Assembly (NCBI RefSeq): GCF_001612845.1
Contig: NZ_BDBF01000016.1
Location: 1-64,000, forward strand
Length of the DNA stretch: 64,000 bases
Direction: 5' to 3'
From: Nocardia elegans NBRC 108235
Lineage (GTDB): Bacteria; Actinomycetota; Actinomycetes; Mycobacteriales; Mycobacteriaceae
Under the pieces are notes generated by a model, which saw only the letters and a list, made by a program, of their open reading frames with translations, did no database searches and was not told the DNA's origin. Made by a program: the position numbers and the translations under genes. Below, piece by piece: positions 23,481 to 32,180 of the stretch (its first letter is position 1; the number at the start of each line of letters is the position of its first letter).

Positions 23481-25028
23481 GTGACACCCCCTGTGCAGAC
23501 CACCCCTCTCGCCCTGCACGAAGCCGCGCGCATCCACGGCGATGCGGCGGCGGTCAGCGACGGCGAGGTGCACCTGAGCTGGGTGCAACTACTCGATGCC
23601 GTGCGGCAGACGGCGGGGGCGCTGATCGCGCGCGGAATCCAGCGCGGAGATCGGATCGCGATCTGGGCGCCCAACACCTGGCACTGGGTGGTGGCCGCAC
23701 TGGCCACGCACTACACCGGCGCCGCACTGGTTCCCCTCAACACCCGCTACGTCGCCGACGAGGCCGCCGATGTGATCGCCCGGGTCGATGCGAAGGCGCT
23801 GTTCATCGCCGATCCGTTCCTGGGCCGGCAGCGCCTCGCGGAATTGCGCGCGGCAGCACCGGAATTGGCGGTCGGCACGGTCATCGTCATTCCGGCGGAG
23901 GGCGAATCGGCCTACGACGATGCCGTCGCCTGGTCGCAACTGGCCGAACTCGCCGCGCAGACGCCGGTGGAGAAGGTGATCGCGCGCGCGGAATCGGTCG
24001 AGCCCGGAGACATCTCCGACATCCTGTTCACCTCGGGCACCACCGGCCGCAGCAAGGGCACGCTCGTCGCCCAGCGCCAGGCGCTCGATGTGGTGCGGGC
24101 CTGGGTGGAGCGGTCGACGCTGAACAGCTCCGATCGCTATCTGGTGATCCCGCCGTTCTTCCACAACTTCGGCTACAAGGCGGCCATCCTCGCCTGCCTG
24201 GTCACCGGCGCCACGATCGTCCCGCAGGCGACCTTCGACGTACCGCAGACGATGCGGATGGTGCAGGAGCAGGCCATCACCGTATTGACCGGTCCGCCGA
24301 CGATCTACCAGACCATCCTGGAACATCCCGCCCGCGCCGATTTCGATCTGAGCAGCCTGCGGGTGGCGGTCACCGGCGCGGCGACCGTACCCGTGGTGCT
24401 GGTCGAGAGAATGCGCAGTGAACTGGAATTCGAGGTGGTCGTCACCGCCTACGGCCTCTCCGAATCCTCCGGCTTCGGCACCATGTGCCTGCCCGACGAC
24501 GATCCGGAGACCATCGCCAACACCTCCGGTGCGGCCATGGCCGGATTCGAGGTGCGCATCGGCGATCACGGCGAGGTGTTGCTGCGCGGGCCGAACGTGA
24601 TGGTCGGCTATCTCGACGATCCCGAGGCCACGGCCAAGACCATCGACGCCGACGGCTGGTTGCACACCGGCGACGTCGGAATCCTCGACGAGCGCGGCTA
24701 TCTCAAGATCACCGACCGGCTCAAGGACATGTACATCTCCGGCGGCTTCAACGTCTACCCGGCCGAGATCGAACAGACTCTGGCCCGGCTCGACGGGGTC
24801 GCCGAATCCGCCGTGATCGGGGTGCCGGACGAGCGGATGGGCGAGGTCGGCAAGGCCTACATCGTGCGCCGGGCGGGCGCCGAACTGTCCGAAGACGACG
24901 TCGTCGCCTACGCGAAGAAGACCCTGGCCAATTTCAAGGTGCCGCGATTCGTGGAGTTCCGGGACCGGCTGCCCTACAGCGCCGCCGGCAAGGTGCTCAA
25001 GCGGCAACTACGTGAGGAGATCTCGTGA
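23481..25028 (+). CDS. fadD3: FadD3, HIP-CoA ligase
   Basis: A 515-residue AMP-forming acyl-CoA ligase (M. tuberculosis FadD3 is about 503 aa). P-loop TSGTTGRSKG near residue 187, YGLSESSG near residue 321, GWLHTGDVG and the C-terminal GKVLKRQL with the adenylating Lys. FadD3 activates HIP, the propionate-bearing bicyclic left after ring A/B removal, and its product HIP-CoA is the KstR2 inducer. Start GTG with GAGGA 4 nt upstream. The stop overlaps the crotonase start (GTGA). Confidence 0.92.
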   Translation: MTPPVQTTPLALHEAARIHGDAAAVSDGEVHLSWVQLLDAVRQTAGALIARGIQRGDRIAIWAPNTWHWVVAALATHYTGAALVPLNTRYVADEAADVIARVDAKALFIADPFLGRQRLAELRAAAPELAVGTVIVIPAEGESAYDDAVAWSQLAELAAQTPVEKVIARAESVEPGDISDILFTSGTTGRSKGTLVAQRQALDVVRAWVERSTLNSSDRYLVIPPFFHNFGYKAAILACLVTGATIVPQATFDVPQTMRMVQEQAITVLTGPPTIYQTILEHPARADFDLSSLRVAVTGAATVPVVLVERMRSELEFEVVVTAYGLSESSGFGTMCLPDDDPETIANTSGAAMAGFEVRIGDHGEVLLRGPNVMVGYLDDPEATAKTIDADGWLHTGDVGILDERGYLKITDRLKDMYISGGFNVYPAEIEQTLARLDGVAESAVIGVPDERMGEVGKAYIVRRAGAELSEDDVVAYAKKTLANFKVPRFVEFRDRLPYSAAGKVLKRQLREEIS

Positions 25029-25927
25029 CCACAGACGCAACCCCCGCGCCGATTCCGGACGAGGGCGAGGTCGTCACCTACGAGCGCCGTGGTCCGATCG
25101 CCCTGGTCACGATGAACCGGCCCGACTACCGCAACGCTCAGAACTCGGTGATGACCTATGCGCTCGACGCCGCCTTCACGCGAGCGGTCGAGGACGCCGA
25201 GGTCAAGGTGATCATCCTGGCGGGTAGCGGAAAACACTTCAGCGCCGGGCACGACATCGGCACGCCCGGACGCGACCATCACATCGAATACGACAACAAG
25301 GCCGCGCTGTGGTGGGACCACGTCGACCGGCCCGGCGGCGATCAGCGCTTCGCCCGGGAGCTCGAGGTCTACCTCGGTATGTGCCGGCGCTGGCGGGAGA
25401 TTCCCAAACCCACCATCGCGATGGTGCAGGGCGCCTGCATCGCGGGCGCGATGATGCTGGCCTGGGTGTGCGACATGATCGTCGCCGCCGACGACGCGTT
25501 CTTCTCCGATCCCGTTGTCCGGATGGGCATTCCGGGCGTCGAATACTTCGCGCACCCCTGGGTGCTGGGTCCGCGGCGGGCCAAGGAGGTGCTGTTCACC
25601 GGTGATCGGTTCAGCGCCGAACAGGCCTACGAATGGGGCATGGTCAACCGGGTCGTGCCTCGCGCCGAATTGGAATCGCACACCCTCGAACTGGCCGAGA
25701 AGATCGCGACCATGCCGCAATTCGGCTTGGCGCTGACCAAGAAGGCCGTCAACCAGTGCGAGGACCTGATGGGGTTGCGCGCCGGCATGGATTCGGTCTT
25801 CGGCCTGCACCACTTCGCCCACGCCCACAACGCCGAGGTCGGCACCGACTCGCTGGCCGGTATGACCGCCAAGTCGATGAAGGCGACCGCAACCACCGCC
25901 ACGACCGCAGAACGGAGCGGCAAGTAG
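25025..25927 (+). CDS. Enoyl-CoA hydratase/isomerase family protein inside the fadD3 operon
   Basis: A 300-residue crotonase. Oxyanion-hole segments are FSAGHDIGTP (near residue 73) and GACIAGAMMLA (near residue 138). A ~35-residue insert (residues ~80-115, D/W/R-rich) follows the first motif, and the tail is Ala/Thr-rich. It is read between fadD3 (4-bp overlap) and fadE31 (adjacent), a place with no gene in M. tuberculosis as I recall it (Rv3561-Rv3562). It may hydrate an unsaturated HIP-type CoA ester during side-chain beta-oxidation. Family is certain; the substrate is inferred. Confidence 0.85.
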   Translation: MTTDATPAPIPDEGEVVTYERRGPIALVTMNRPDYRNAQNSVMTYALDAAFTRAVEDAEVKVIILAGSGKHFSAGHDIGTPGRDHHIEYDNKAALWWDHVDRPGGDQRFARELEVYLGMCRRWREIPKPTIAMVQGACIAGAMMLAWVCDMIVAADDAFFSDPVVRMGIPGVEYFAHPWVLGPRRAKEVLFTGDRFSAEQAYEWGMVNRVVPRAELESHTLELAEKIATMPQFGLALTKKAVNQCEDLMGLRAGMDSVFGLHHFAHAHNAEVGTDSLAGMTAKSMKATATTATTAERSGK

Positions 25928-27058
25928 ATGGATCTCGAACTCGATTCGGCCGCAGCGCAATTCCAGCTCGAAGTGCGCGAGTTCCTGCGCGCGAACGTCC
26001 CCGCCGAACCGCTGCCGTCGATGGACACCCGGGAGGGTTTCGAGGCGCATCGAGCATGGGAGCACACCCTCGCCGATGCCCGGCTCTCGGTGGTGTCGTG
26101 GCAGCGCGAATACGGCGGGCGCGATGCCTCGCTGCTCGAGTGGGTGCTGTTCGAGGAGGAGTACTACGCCGCGGGCGCGCCCGGGCGGGTGAGCCAGAAC
26201 GGCATCTTCCTGCTGGCTCCCACCCTGTTCGAACACGGCACGCCGGAACAGCTCGAGCGCATCCTGCCGAGAATGGCTCGCGCCGACGACATCTGGGCGC
26301 AGGCGTGGTCGGAGCCGGAGGCCGGTAGCGACCTCGCGGGCATTCGCTCCAGCGCGAAGCGGGCCGAGGGCGGCTGGGTGCTCAACGGGCAGAAGACCTG
26401 GAGTTCGCGAGCCTCGTTCGCGGACTGGGCTTTCGGCCTGTTCCGCAGCGATCCGGAGGCGGAGCGGCACAAGGGCCTCACCTATGTGATGTTCCCGCTG
26501 TCGGCCGACGGTGTGACCGTTCGGCCCATCCCGCAGCTCGACGGCGAGCCCGGTTTCGCGGAGATCTTCCTGGACAACGTCTTCGTCCCCGATCGCGATG
26601 TGATCGGCGAACCGGGCGCGGGCTGGCGGGTGGCGATGAGCACCTCCAGCAACGAGCGTGGCCTGTCGCTGCGCAGCCCCGGCCGGTTCAACGCCACGGC
26701 CGCGCGCTTGATCGAGCTGTGGCGCGAGACCGCCGATCCGGCCGACACCGCGGCCCGCAACCGCGTGGTCGACGCGTGGATCGGCGCGGAGGCCTACCGG
26801 CTCAACACCCTCGGCACCGTGACCCGGCTGTCGGAGGGCGGCAAACTCGGCGCGGAATCGTCGATCAACAAGGTCTTCTGGTCCGAGCTCGATATCGCGA
26901 TGCACGAGACCGCCCTGGATCTGCTCGGCGCCTCGGCCGAGCAGAGCAGCGCCTGGACCGACGGCTACCTGTTCTCGCTGGCGGGCCCGATCTATGCCGG
27001 TACCAACGAAATTCAGCGCAATATCGTCGCCGAGCGCCTGCTCGGGCTACCGCGTTGA
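25928..27058 (+). CDS. fadE31: FadE31-type acyl-CoA dehydrogenase
   Basis: A 376-residue acyl-CoA dehydrogenase with AWSEPEAGSDLAG (near residue 130), WVLNGQKTWSS and C-terminal GTNEIQRNIVAERLLG. It begins one base after the crotonase stop. In M. tuberculosis fadE31, fadE32 and fadE33 follow fadD3 in this order and are KstR2-regulated. FadE31 looks like an alpha-type subunit (complete FAD/substrate motifs); its exact substrate is not settled. Confidence 0.87.
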   Translation: MDLELDSAAAQFQLEVREFLRANVPAEPLPSMDTREGFEAHRAWEHTLADARLSVVSWQREYGGRDASLLEWVLFEEEYYAAGAPGRVSQNGIFLLAPTLFEHGTPEQLERILPRMARADDIWAQAWSEPEAGSDLAGIRSSAKRAEGGWVLNGQKTWSSRASFADWAFGLFRSDPEAERHKGLTYVMFPLSADGVTVRPIPQLDGEPGFAEIFLDNVFVPDRDVIGEPGAGWRVAMSTSSNERGLSLRSPGRFNATAARLIELWRETADPADTAARNRVVDAWIGAEAYRLNTLGTVTRLSEGGKLGAESSINKVFWSELDIAMHETALDLLGASAEQSSAWTDGYLFSLAGPIYAGTNEIQRNIVAERLLGLPR

Positions 27059-27113
27059 GATCCGCCATGTGCCACCCCGCCTCCCCGCGCCGCACCCCCG
27101 AATGGACCCATCG

Positions 27114-28118
27114 ATGAGATTTGCACTGTCCCCCGAACAACGCGACTTCGCCGACAGCCTGCGCAAGATGTGTGATGCCGCGGGTACGCCCGCCGTCATC
27201 CGCAACTGGAACGGCGGCGGCGCCCGCGGCGGCCGGGCACTGATCCGGCAACTGGCCGGCGCCGGCGCTCTGGGCCTGGCCGTGGCCGAGGAATACGACG
27301 GGATGGGCGCCGAGACCATCGACCTGGTGGTGGCGTGCCGGGAATTCGGCCGGGCCGCGGTGCCGGGCCCGGTGATCGAGACCGCCGCGGTGATTCCGGC
27401 GCTGTTGCAGGCGCTCGACGATTCGGGTCCGGCGCGGCGATGGCTGCCGAGCTTCGCCGAGGGTGAGTCGCTCGGCACCATCGCGCTCTCGCCGCAGACA
27501 CCGGCCCTCGACGCCGATTCCGCCGATGTGGTGCTGGTCGTGGACGGTGACAAGCTGTGCACGGCTCGCCGAGGCGACCGTATCGAATCGGTGGACGCGG
27601 CGCGGCGGCTGTATACGGTGAGCCCGGACGAGGTGGTGGCACAGGGCGATTCGGTGCTCGCCGCGGCGGAGACGGCGTTCGACGCCGGTGCGCTGGCGGC
27701 GGCGGCCCAGCTGCTGGGCGCGGGTAACGCGATGCTGGCCACCAGCGTCGCCTATGTGATCCAGCGGCATCAGTTCGGGCAGCCGATCGGGCGCTACCAG
27801 GCCATCAAACATCATCTGGCCGATGCGAAGATCGGCCTCGACATGGCCGAACCGCTGCTGTACCGCGCGGCGCTGAGCTTCGGCACCGCCGACCGCGCCC
27901 GCGATGTCTCGGCGGCCAAGTTCGCCTGCGCGGAGGCCGCGTACCGGACGGCGCGGATCGCCCTGCAGGTGCACGGCGCCATCGGTTACACGGCCGAATG
28001 CGATCTGTCGCTGTGGCTGACCAAGGTGACCGCTCTGCGATCCGCGTGGGGCACCGCCGATTTCCATCGCGCCCGGATCGCCGCGGCGCTGCGTACGCCG
28101 GTGGCGGCCGGCGCGTGA
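27114..28118 (+). CDS. fadE32: FadE32-type acyl-CoA dehydrogenase subunit
   Basis: A 334-residue acyl-CoA dehydrogenase of the shorter, beta-like type: RHQFGQPIGRYQAIKHHLAD and ALQVHGAIGYTAECDLSLWL are clear, while the W-x-x-NG-x-K segment of alpha subunits is degenerate. The ATG at 27114 is used; an ATG at 27102 is in frame. It sits 55 bp after fadE31 and ahead of ipdE2, so it probably forms a heteromer with a neighbouring FadE in ring C/D catabolism. No strong ribosome binding site is seen. Confidence 0.85.
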   Translation: MRFALSPEQRDFADSLRKMCDAAGTPAVIRNWNGGGARGGRALIRQLAGAGALGLAVAEEYDGMGAETIDLVVACREFGRAAVPGPVIETAAVIPALLQALDDSGPARRWLPSFAEGESLGTIALSPQTPALDADSADVVLVVDGDKLCTARRGDRIESVDAARRLYTVSPDEVVAQGDSVLAAAETAFDAGALAAAAQLLGAGNAMLATSVAYVIQRHQFGQPIGRYQAIKHHLADAKIGLDMAEPLLYRAALSFGTADRARDVSAAKFACAEAAYRTARIALQVHGAIGYTAECDLSLWLTKVTALRSAWGTADFHRARIAAALRTPVAAGA

Positions 28119-28141
28119 ACCACCGAGACGGGAGTACGGCG

Positions 28142-29242
28142 ATGACCGATACCGCGGAACTGCAGGAATTGGCCGCGACCGTACGCGCCGTCCTCACCCG
28201 GCACGGCGACCGGGCCGCCCTGCGACAGGCGATCGACAGCGAACTCGGCTACGACGAGCGGCTGTGGCAACTGCTGTGCGAGCAGGTGGGTGTGGCCGCG
28301 CTGGCGATTCCGGAGGAGTACGGCGGCGTCGGCGCCGAGATCGATGCGGCACTGGTGGTGATCGAGGAACTGGGGCGCACGCTGCACAACCCGCCGATGC
28401 TCGGATCGGCGGTCCTCGGCGTCCAGGCCGTGCTCGCGACGGGCGATGCCGCCGCGGCGCGGCGATTGCTGCCCGGGGTCGCCGAGGGCAGCCGGACGCT
28501 CGCGGTGTGCTGGGCGGACGAAAAAGGCTGGGCGACAAGCGCAGTCGCAAGCACCAGTGCGGCTCGCGGACCCGCGGGATACGCGGTGCGGGCCGACGGC
28601 GGCACACTGACCGGGACCGCGCACTACGTCCTCGACGGCGCCAACGCCGACACCCTGCTGGTGGTGACAGCCGACGGACTCTACGAAATCGACGCCACCG
28701 CACCGGGAGTCACCCGCACCGTCGTCCGGACCATGGATCCGACGCGGCGCCTGAGCACCGTCGCCTTCGACGGCGCCGCGGCCACCCGGCTGGGCGGGGA
28801 TGCGGACGCGATCACGGCTCGCCTGCGGGCGGTGGCCTGGACCGCCCTGGCCGCCGAACAGGTCGGCGCGGCCGATCAGTGCCTCGACACGACCGTGGAG
28901 TACAGCAAGTCGCGCGTGCAGTTCGGCCGCCCGATCGGCAGTTTCCAGGCGCTCAAGCACCGCATGGCCGATATGTACGTGCTGGTGGAATCGGCCCGCT
29001 CGGCCGCCTACGCCGCGATCGCGGATCTGGATCGACCGGTGACCGCGGAGACGACGCTCGACCTCGAGTCGGCGCGCATCCACTGCTCGCACGCGTTCCG
29101 TTCCGTGGTGTCGGAGACCGTCCAGATGCACGGCGGTATCGCCATCACCTGGGAGCACGATGCGCATCTGTATTTCAAGCGGGCGCACGGCGATGCCGAA
29201 CTGTTCGGAATGCCAGGACGCCCGCTGGCCCGACCCGCCTGA
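28142..29242 (+). CDS. ipdE2: IpdE2 (FadE33), second subunit of the HIP acyl-CoA dehydrogenase
   Basis: A 366-residue acyl-CoA dehydrogenase of the beta type, with SRVQFGRPIGSFQALKHRMAD (read in two parts: SRVQFGRPIG and SFQALKHRMAD) and QMHGGIAITWEHDAHLYFKR. Known IpdE2 pairs with IpdE1, encoded in the divergent operon, to desaturate 5-OH-HIP-CoA. ATG at 28142 with GGAG 8 nt upstream. Last gene of the fadD3 operon; a hairpin follows at 29281. Confidence 0.87.
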   Translation: MTDTAELQELAATVRAVLTRHGDRAALRQAIDSELGYDERLWQLLCEQVGVAALAIPEEYGGVGAEIDAALVVIEELGRTLHNPPMLGSAVLGVQAVLATGDAAAARRLLPGVAEGSRTLAVCWADEKGWATSAVASTSAARGPAGYAVRADGGTLTGTAHYVLDGANADTLLVVTADGLYEIDATAPGVTRTVVRTMDPTRRLSTVAFDGAAATRLGGDADAITARLRAVAWTALAAEQVGAADQCLDTTVEYSKSRVQFGRPIGSFQALKHRMADMYVLVESARSAAYAAIADLDRPVTAETTLDLESARIHCSHAFRSVVSETVQMHGGIAITWEHDAHLYFKRAHGDAELFGMPGRPLARPA

Positions 29243-29280
29243 TCCGCCCGACAATCCACGCGGCCGCGCTCGCGTACTCC

Positions 29281-29306
29281 GACCCCGCGCCCACGGTCGC
29301 GGGGTC
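29281..29306 (+). terminator. Hairpin after ipdE2
   Basis: GACCCCGCG and CGCGGGGTC (9-bp perfect stem, 8-nt loop) lie 39 bp beyond the ipdE2 stop. The following ~200 bp (29307-29510) are GC-rich and repetitive (GCGGC/GCTGC runs) and hold no gene that I can support. Confidence 0.6.
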
Positions 29307-29510
29307 GAGTCGTGTTCGCGGCCCGGCTGTCCAGCTCTGCCACCACTACCGGCAACGCGGACGCGGCGGCAGCAGGGCCGGCAGCGGCTGCGGCAGCTAC
29401 TTCGGCTACCGCTACGGCTGCGGCCGGGCCCCGGCGGCGACTGCTGCTTGTGCTGCAAGAGCGTCGCTGACCTGCAGAAATCAGCTGTGCGCGAGGTCAC
29501 GGGAAAATAG

Positions 29511-29553
29511 ATAGTTAGGCTATGTACATACATAGTTAGCTTATGTAACATAA
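29511..29553. promoter_or_regulatory. AT-rich operator region of the marR-MFS pair
   Basis: ATAGTTAGGCTATGTA (29511-29526) and ATAGTTAGCTTATGTA (29532-29547) are direct repeats 21 bp apart, two helical turns. Between and after them are the palindromes TATGTACATA (29521-29530) and TTATGTAACATAA (29541-29553). This is the most AT-rich spot of the region and ends 5 bp before the marR GTG, so a MarR dimer bound here would block marR-MFS transcription. Confidence 0.78.
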
Positions 29554-29558
29554 TTTGC

Positions 29559-30059
29559 GTGCAGTCGAACGAGTCGCCCACTCTCTCCGATTCGGCCCGG
29601 AGCTCGGCCTCCGCCCCGGATCCGGCCGAGGTGCTCATGGTCGACATCGCCGTCACCGCCGCGCGGCTCACTCGACTGGCCGGCACGCTGGGAACCCGAG
29701 CGCTCCCGCGTGCGATGGTGCGGGCGCTGTCCACGCTCGACGAGCACGGTCCGCTGCGAATCAGCGAATTCGCGGAGATCGACGGTTGCTCCCAGCCCTC
29801 GGCAACGGCGCTGATCGGCCGGCTGACAGCCGCCGGACTCGCCGCACGCACCAAAGACCCCGACGACTCCAGAGCCGTGGTCGTCGAGCTGACGCCGGCG
29901 GGGCACGAACAGTTGTCCGTGTCCCGTCGCGCGTTCGGCACCGCCCTCGCGGCCCGGTTGCCCGACTTCGGCATCGACCGGCTCAGCCACCTCGAAAGTG
30001 AACTGACCGATCTCCTCGAAGCCCTGAAATCGGCTGCACCGCATACAGTCTCGAAGTAG
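29559..30059 (+). CDS. MarR-family transcriptional regulator
   Basis: A 166-residue winged-helix protein. Residues ~60-95 (LRISEFAEIDGCSQPSATAL) form the HTH, and DPDDSRAVVVELTPAG is the wing and following strand, as in MarR. The GTG at 29559 is the first start after the operator. The MFS gene begins 8 bp after its stop, so it most likely represses the exporter and is relieved by the exported compound. Unrelated to KstR control by sequence. Confidence 0.85.
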   Translation: MQSNESPTLSDSARSSASAPDPAEVLMVDIAVTAARLTRLAGTLGTRALPRAMVRALSTLDEHGPLRISEFAEIDGCSQPSATALIGRLTAAGLAARTKDPDDSRAVVVELTPAGHEQLSVSRRAFGTALAARLPDFGIDRLSHLESELTDLLEALKSAAPHTVSK

Positions 30060-30067
30060 GAGCGTTG

Positions 30068-31321
30068 ATGAGCACCACTCTCTCATCGCCGACCGCGGCC
30101 GAGGCGACGACCACTCCGAAGACCAAGCAGCCCAAATCGGTATGGGCAGTAGCTTTCGCCTCGGTCATCGCCTTCATGGGTATCGGCCTGGTGGATCCGA
30201 TTCTGAAACCGATCGGCGAACAGCTGCACGCATCGCCGTCGCAGGTCACCCTGCTGTTCACCAGCTACATGCTGGTCACCGGTGTCGCGATGCTGATCAC
30301 CGGCGTGGTGTCGAGCCGCTTCGGCGCCAAGAAGACGCTGCTCGCCGGCCTGGCCATCATCGTCGTCTTCGCCGCGCTGGCCGGGTCGTCGGGAACGGTC
30401 GGGCAGATCGTCGGCTTCCGCGCCGGATGGGGTCTGGGTAACGCGCTGTTCATCGCGACCGCATTGGCCACCATCGTGGGCGCGGCCAGCGGCGGAGTCT
30501 CCCGCGCCATCATCCTGTACGAGGCGGCACTGGGCATCGGTATCGCCGCCGGACCGCTGGTCGGCGGATTCCTGGGCGGATTCAGCTGGCGCGCACCGTT
30601 CTTCGGTGTCGCCGTCCTGATGGCGGTGGCGTTCGTCGCGATCGTCGTGCTGCTGCCGGAGATGCCCAAACCGGCCCACCACACCTCGATCACGGCCCCC
30701 TTCAAGGCCTTACGGCACCGCGGACTGCTGCTGGTCAGCATCACCGCACTGCTCTACAACTACGGGTTCTTCACCCTGCTCGCCTACACCCCGTTCCCGC
30801 TGAACATGGGCACCTATTCGATCGGGTTCATCTTCTTCGGCTGGGGTCTGCTGCTGGCGCTGGCGTCGGTGGTGTTCGCGCCGCGACTACAGCGCATGTT
30901 CGGCACCGTGCCGATGATCGCGACCGCGCTGGCGCTGTTCGCCGCCGATCTGGCCGCGATGGCGATCTGGGCCGATCACAAGCCGGTGCTGATCGTGGGC
31001 ACCGTACTGGCGGGCCTGTTCCTCGGCGTGAACAACACCCTGATCACCGAGGCCGTGATGATCTCCGCCCCGGTGGAACGCTCCACCGCCTCGGCCGCCT
31101 ACAGCTTCGTCCGGTTCGTCGGTGGCGCCGCCGCCCCGTATCTGGCCGGCAAGCTCGGCGAACATCAAATGGCCCTGCCGTTCTGGGTCGGGGCCGCGTG
31201 TACCGCGGTCGGCGTCCTGGTACTGCTGGCAGGCCGCTCGGTCCTGGCCCACGTGGACGACCACGAACCGGCCGAGCACAGCCCGGCCGAAGCCGAAGCC
31301 ATCACCGTCGGCGACGACTGA
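30068..31321 (+). CDS. MFS multidrug-type efflux transporter
   Basis: A 417-residue, 12-helix major facilitator. The loop 2-3 motif GVVSSRFGAKKTLL matches the MFS drug:H+ antiporter motif A, and GPLVGGFLGG near residue 160 is the antiporter motif C-like region. AGGAG lies 7 nt before the ATG. Both termini are hydrophilic. It is expected to export drugs or toxic metabolites under the MarR regulator before it; the substrate is unknown. Confidence 0.87.
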   Translation: MSTTLSSPTAAEATTTPKTKQPKSVWAVAFASVIAFMGIGLVDPILKPIGEQLHASPSQVTLLFTSYMLVTGVAMLITGVVSSRFGAKKTLLAGLAIIVVFAALAGSSGTVGQIVGFRAGWGLGNALFIATALATIVGAASGGVSRAIILYEAALGIGIAAGPLVGGFLGGFSWRAPFFGVAVLMAVAFVAIVVLLPEMPKPAHHTSITAPFKALRHRGLLLVSITALLYNYGFFTLLAYTPFPLNMGTYSIGFIFFGWGLLLALASVVFAPRLQRMFGTVPMIATALALFAADLAAMAIWADHKPVLIVGTVLAGLFLGVNNTLITEAVMISAPVERSTASAAYSFVRFVGGAAAPYLAGKLGEHQMALPFWVGAACTAVGVLVLLAGRSVLAHVDDHEPAEHSPAEAEAITVGDD

Positions 31322-31382
31322 GCCGTCATCCCACCCGGATGATCCACCGTTGCGGTACCCCTTCTCTGACCGCAACGGCGGA

Positions 31383-31422
31383 GGCCGGACTCCCCTCGCG
31401 AAACCCGCAGGGGATTCCGGCC
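31383..31422 (+). terminator. Hairpin terminator after the MFS gene
   Basis: GGCCGGACTCCCCT (31383-31396) pairs with AGGGGATTCCGGCC (31409-31422) with one mismatch, followed by a short T run. Confidence 0.75.
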
Positions 31423-31495
31423 TTTCCGCGTCCAAGGCCCGGTTTGCCGATGGCGGGCCCGGATGTGCTCGTCCGGCCGGTGACGCCGAACAGAT

Positions 31496-31551
31496 CGTGC
31501 AAACCTCGCCGTTCTCGGCGGTTTTCCCGCATTTATACGGAGGTTTGCACG
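31496..31551. repeat. 12-bp inverted repeat, 32-bp spacer
   Basis: CGTGCAAACCTC (31496-31507) and GAGGTTTGCACG (31540-31551) are perfect inverted copies around a 32-bp spacer that includes CCG-TTCT-CGG. The site lies between the MFS terminator and the 3' end of a minus-strand small-gene pair. It could be a long terminator stem, a recombination site or an element end; none can be proved. Confidence 0.5.
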
Positions 31552-31590
31552 GGGAGTTCGGGCGTGGGCCGCTGCACCACCGGTAAACAC

Positions 31591-31713
31591 TCACCGCGGG
31601 CCGGTGCCGCGTCGACCTTTCCGGACCCGACCCTCGTCGCGGTACGGCCGGGCCGCCCAGACAACGACCCCCAGAGGCAATCCGATAACGACAATCCACG
31701 CGACGGTGAGCAC
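31591..31713 (-). CDS. Small single-span membrane protein
   Basis: A 40-residue ORF with one predicted membrane helix (VLTVAWIVVIGLPLGVVVWA) followed by a basic tail (RxxRKGRRG). The GTG at 31713 has GGGAGG 9 nt upstream, inside the end of the preceding small gene. It is second in a two-gene minus-strand unit. No family recognised. Confidence 0.45.
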   Translation of the reverse strand: MLTVAWIVVIGLPLGVVVWAARPYRDEGRVRKGRRGTGPR

Positions 31714-31717
31714 GCGG

Positions 31718-31951
31718 CTATGCCTCCCGCCCACGCAGCGACCGGAGAACTCGTCCACACGTCTCCGCATCGGCCGATTCGATCGGGCGGAGAGGCGGGG
31801 GTACATCGGATGCGGACGAAACACGCTGTGGCAGAGGCGGACTCCTGAACTCCAGATAAACCCCGCCCGAGTCGCCGTCCCCATGATCGGCCATCTCCAG
31901 CACCCCACCGGGAAACACGTAAAGCCTTGTGCGCCTGGGCCTTGCGTCCAT
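31718..31951 (-). CDS. Small hypothetical protein
   Basis: A 77-residue ORF with GGAG 6 nt before the ATG at 31951. The N-terminal part reads RTRLYVFPGGVLEMADHG, then GGVYLEFR, a compact beta-rich-looking segment, followed by a Pro/Ser-rich linker and a charged tail. The 4-bp gap to the downstream membrane ORF suggests co-transcription. It diverges from the 32181-33875 module. No family recognised; spurious coding is possible in high-GC DNA, but a ribosome binding site and linked partner favour a gene. Confidence 0.45.
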   Translation of the reverse strand: MDARPRRTRLYVFPGGVLEMADHGDGDSGGVYLEFRSPPLPQRVSSASDVPPPLRPIESADAETCGRVLRSLRGREA

Positions 31952-32067
31952 GTCGTCTCCGTCCCCTCGTGCGCCGTGGTATGGCACCCGGCACCGAGGA
32001 AGTCGTTTCGGCCCGGTGCCGGGGCCCGGTCAGAACGGTAGGAAAGGGCACAACAGTCGGTCTACCA

Positions 32068-32085
32068 ACTTGGCATTACTTGGCA
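32068..32085. promoter_or_regulatory. Tandem ACTTGGCA repeat upstream of the DUF6879/XRE module
   Basis: ACTTGGCA occurs twice with a 10-bp period (32068-32075, 32078-32085), followed by AAAAGT. The spacing of one helical turn and the position 96 bp before the first gene of the XRE module suggest an operator for that regulator. The surrounding ~230 bp (31952-32180) form the divergent promoter region of the two small-gene units and are less GC-rich than the steroid genes. Confidence 0.5.
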
Positions 32086-32180
32086 AAAGTGTCTTACCTG
32101 CGGCGAAAGCCGTTGATTTGCGAGAACATACTGCGAGTGAGAGCCAAGAAGTGCCACACCTCTGGACGGGAGATACGACG

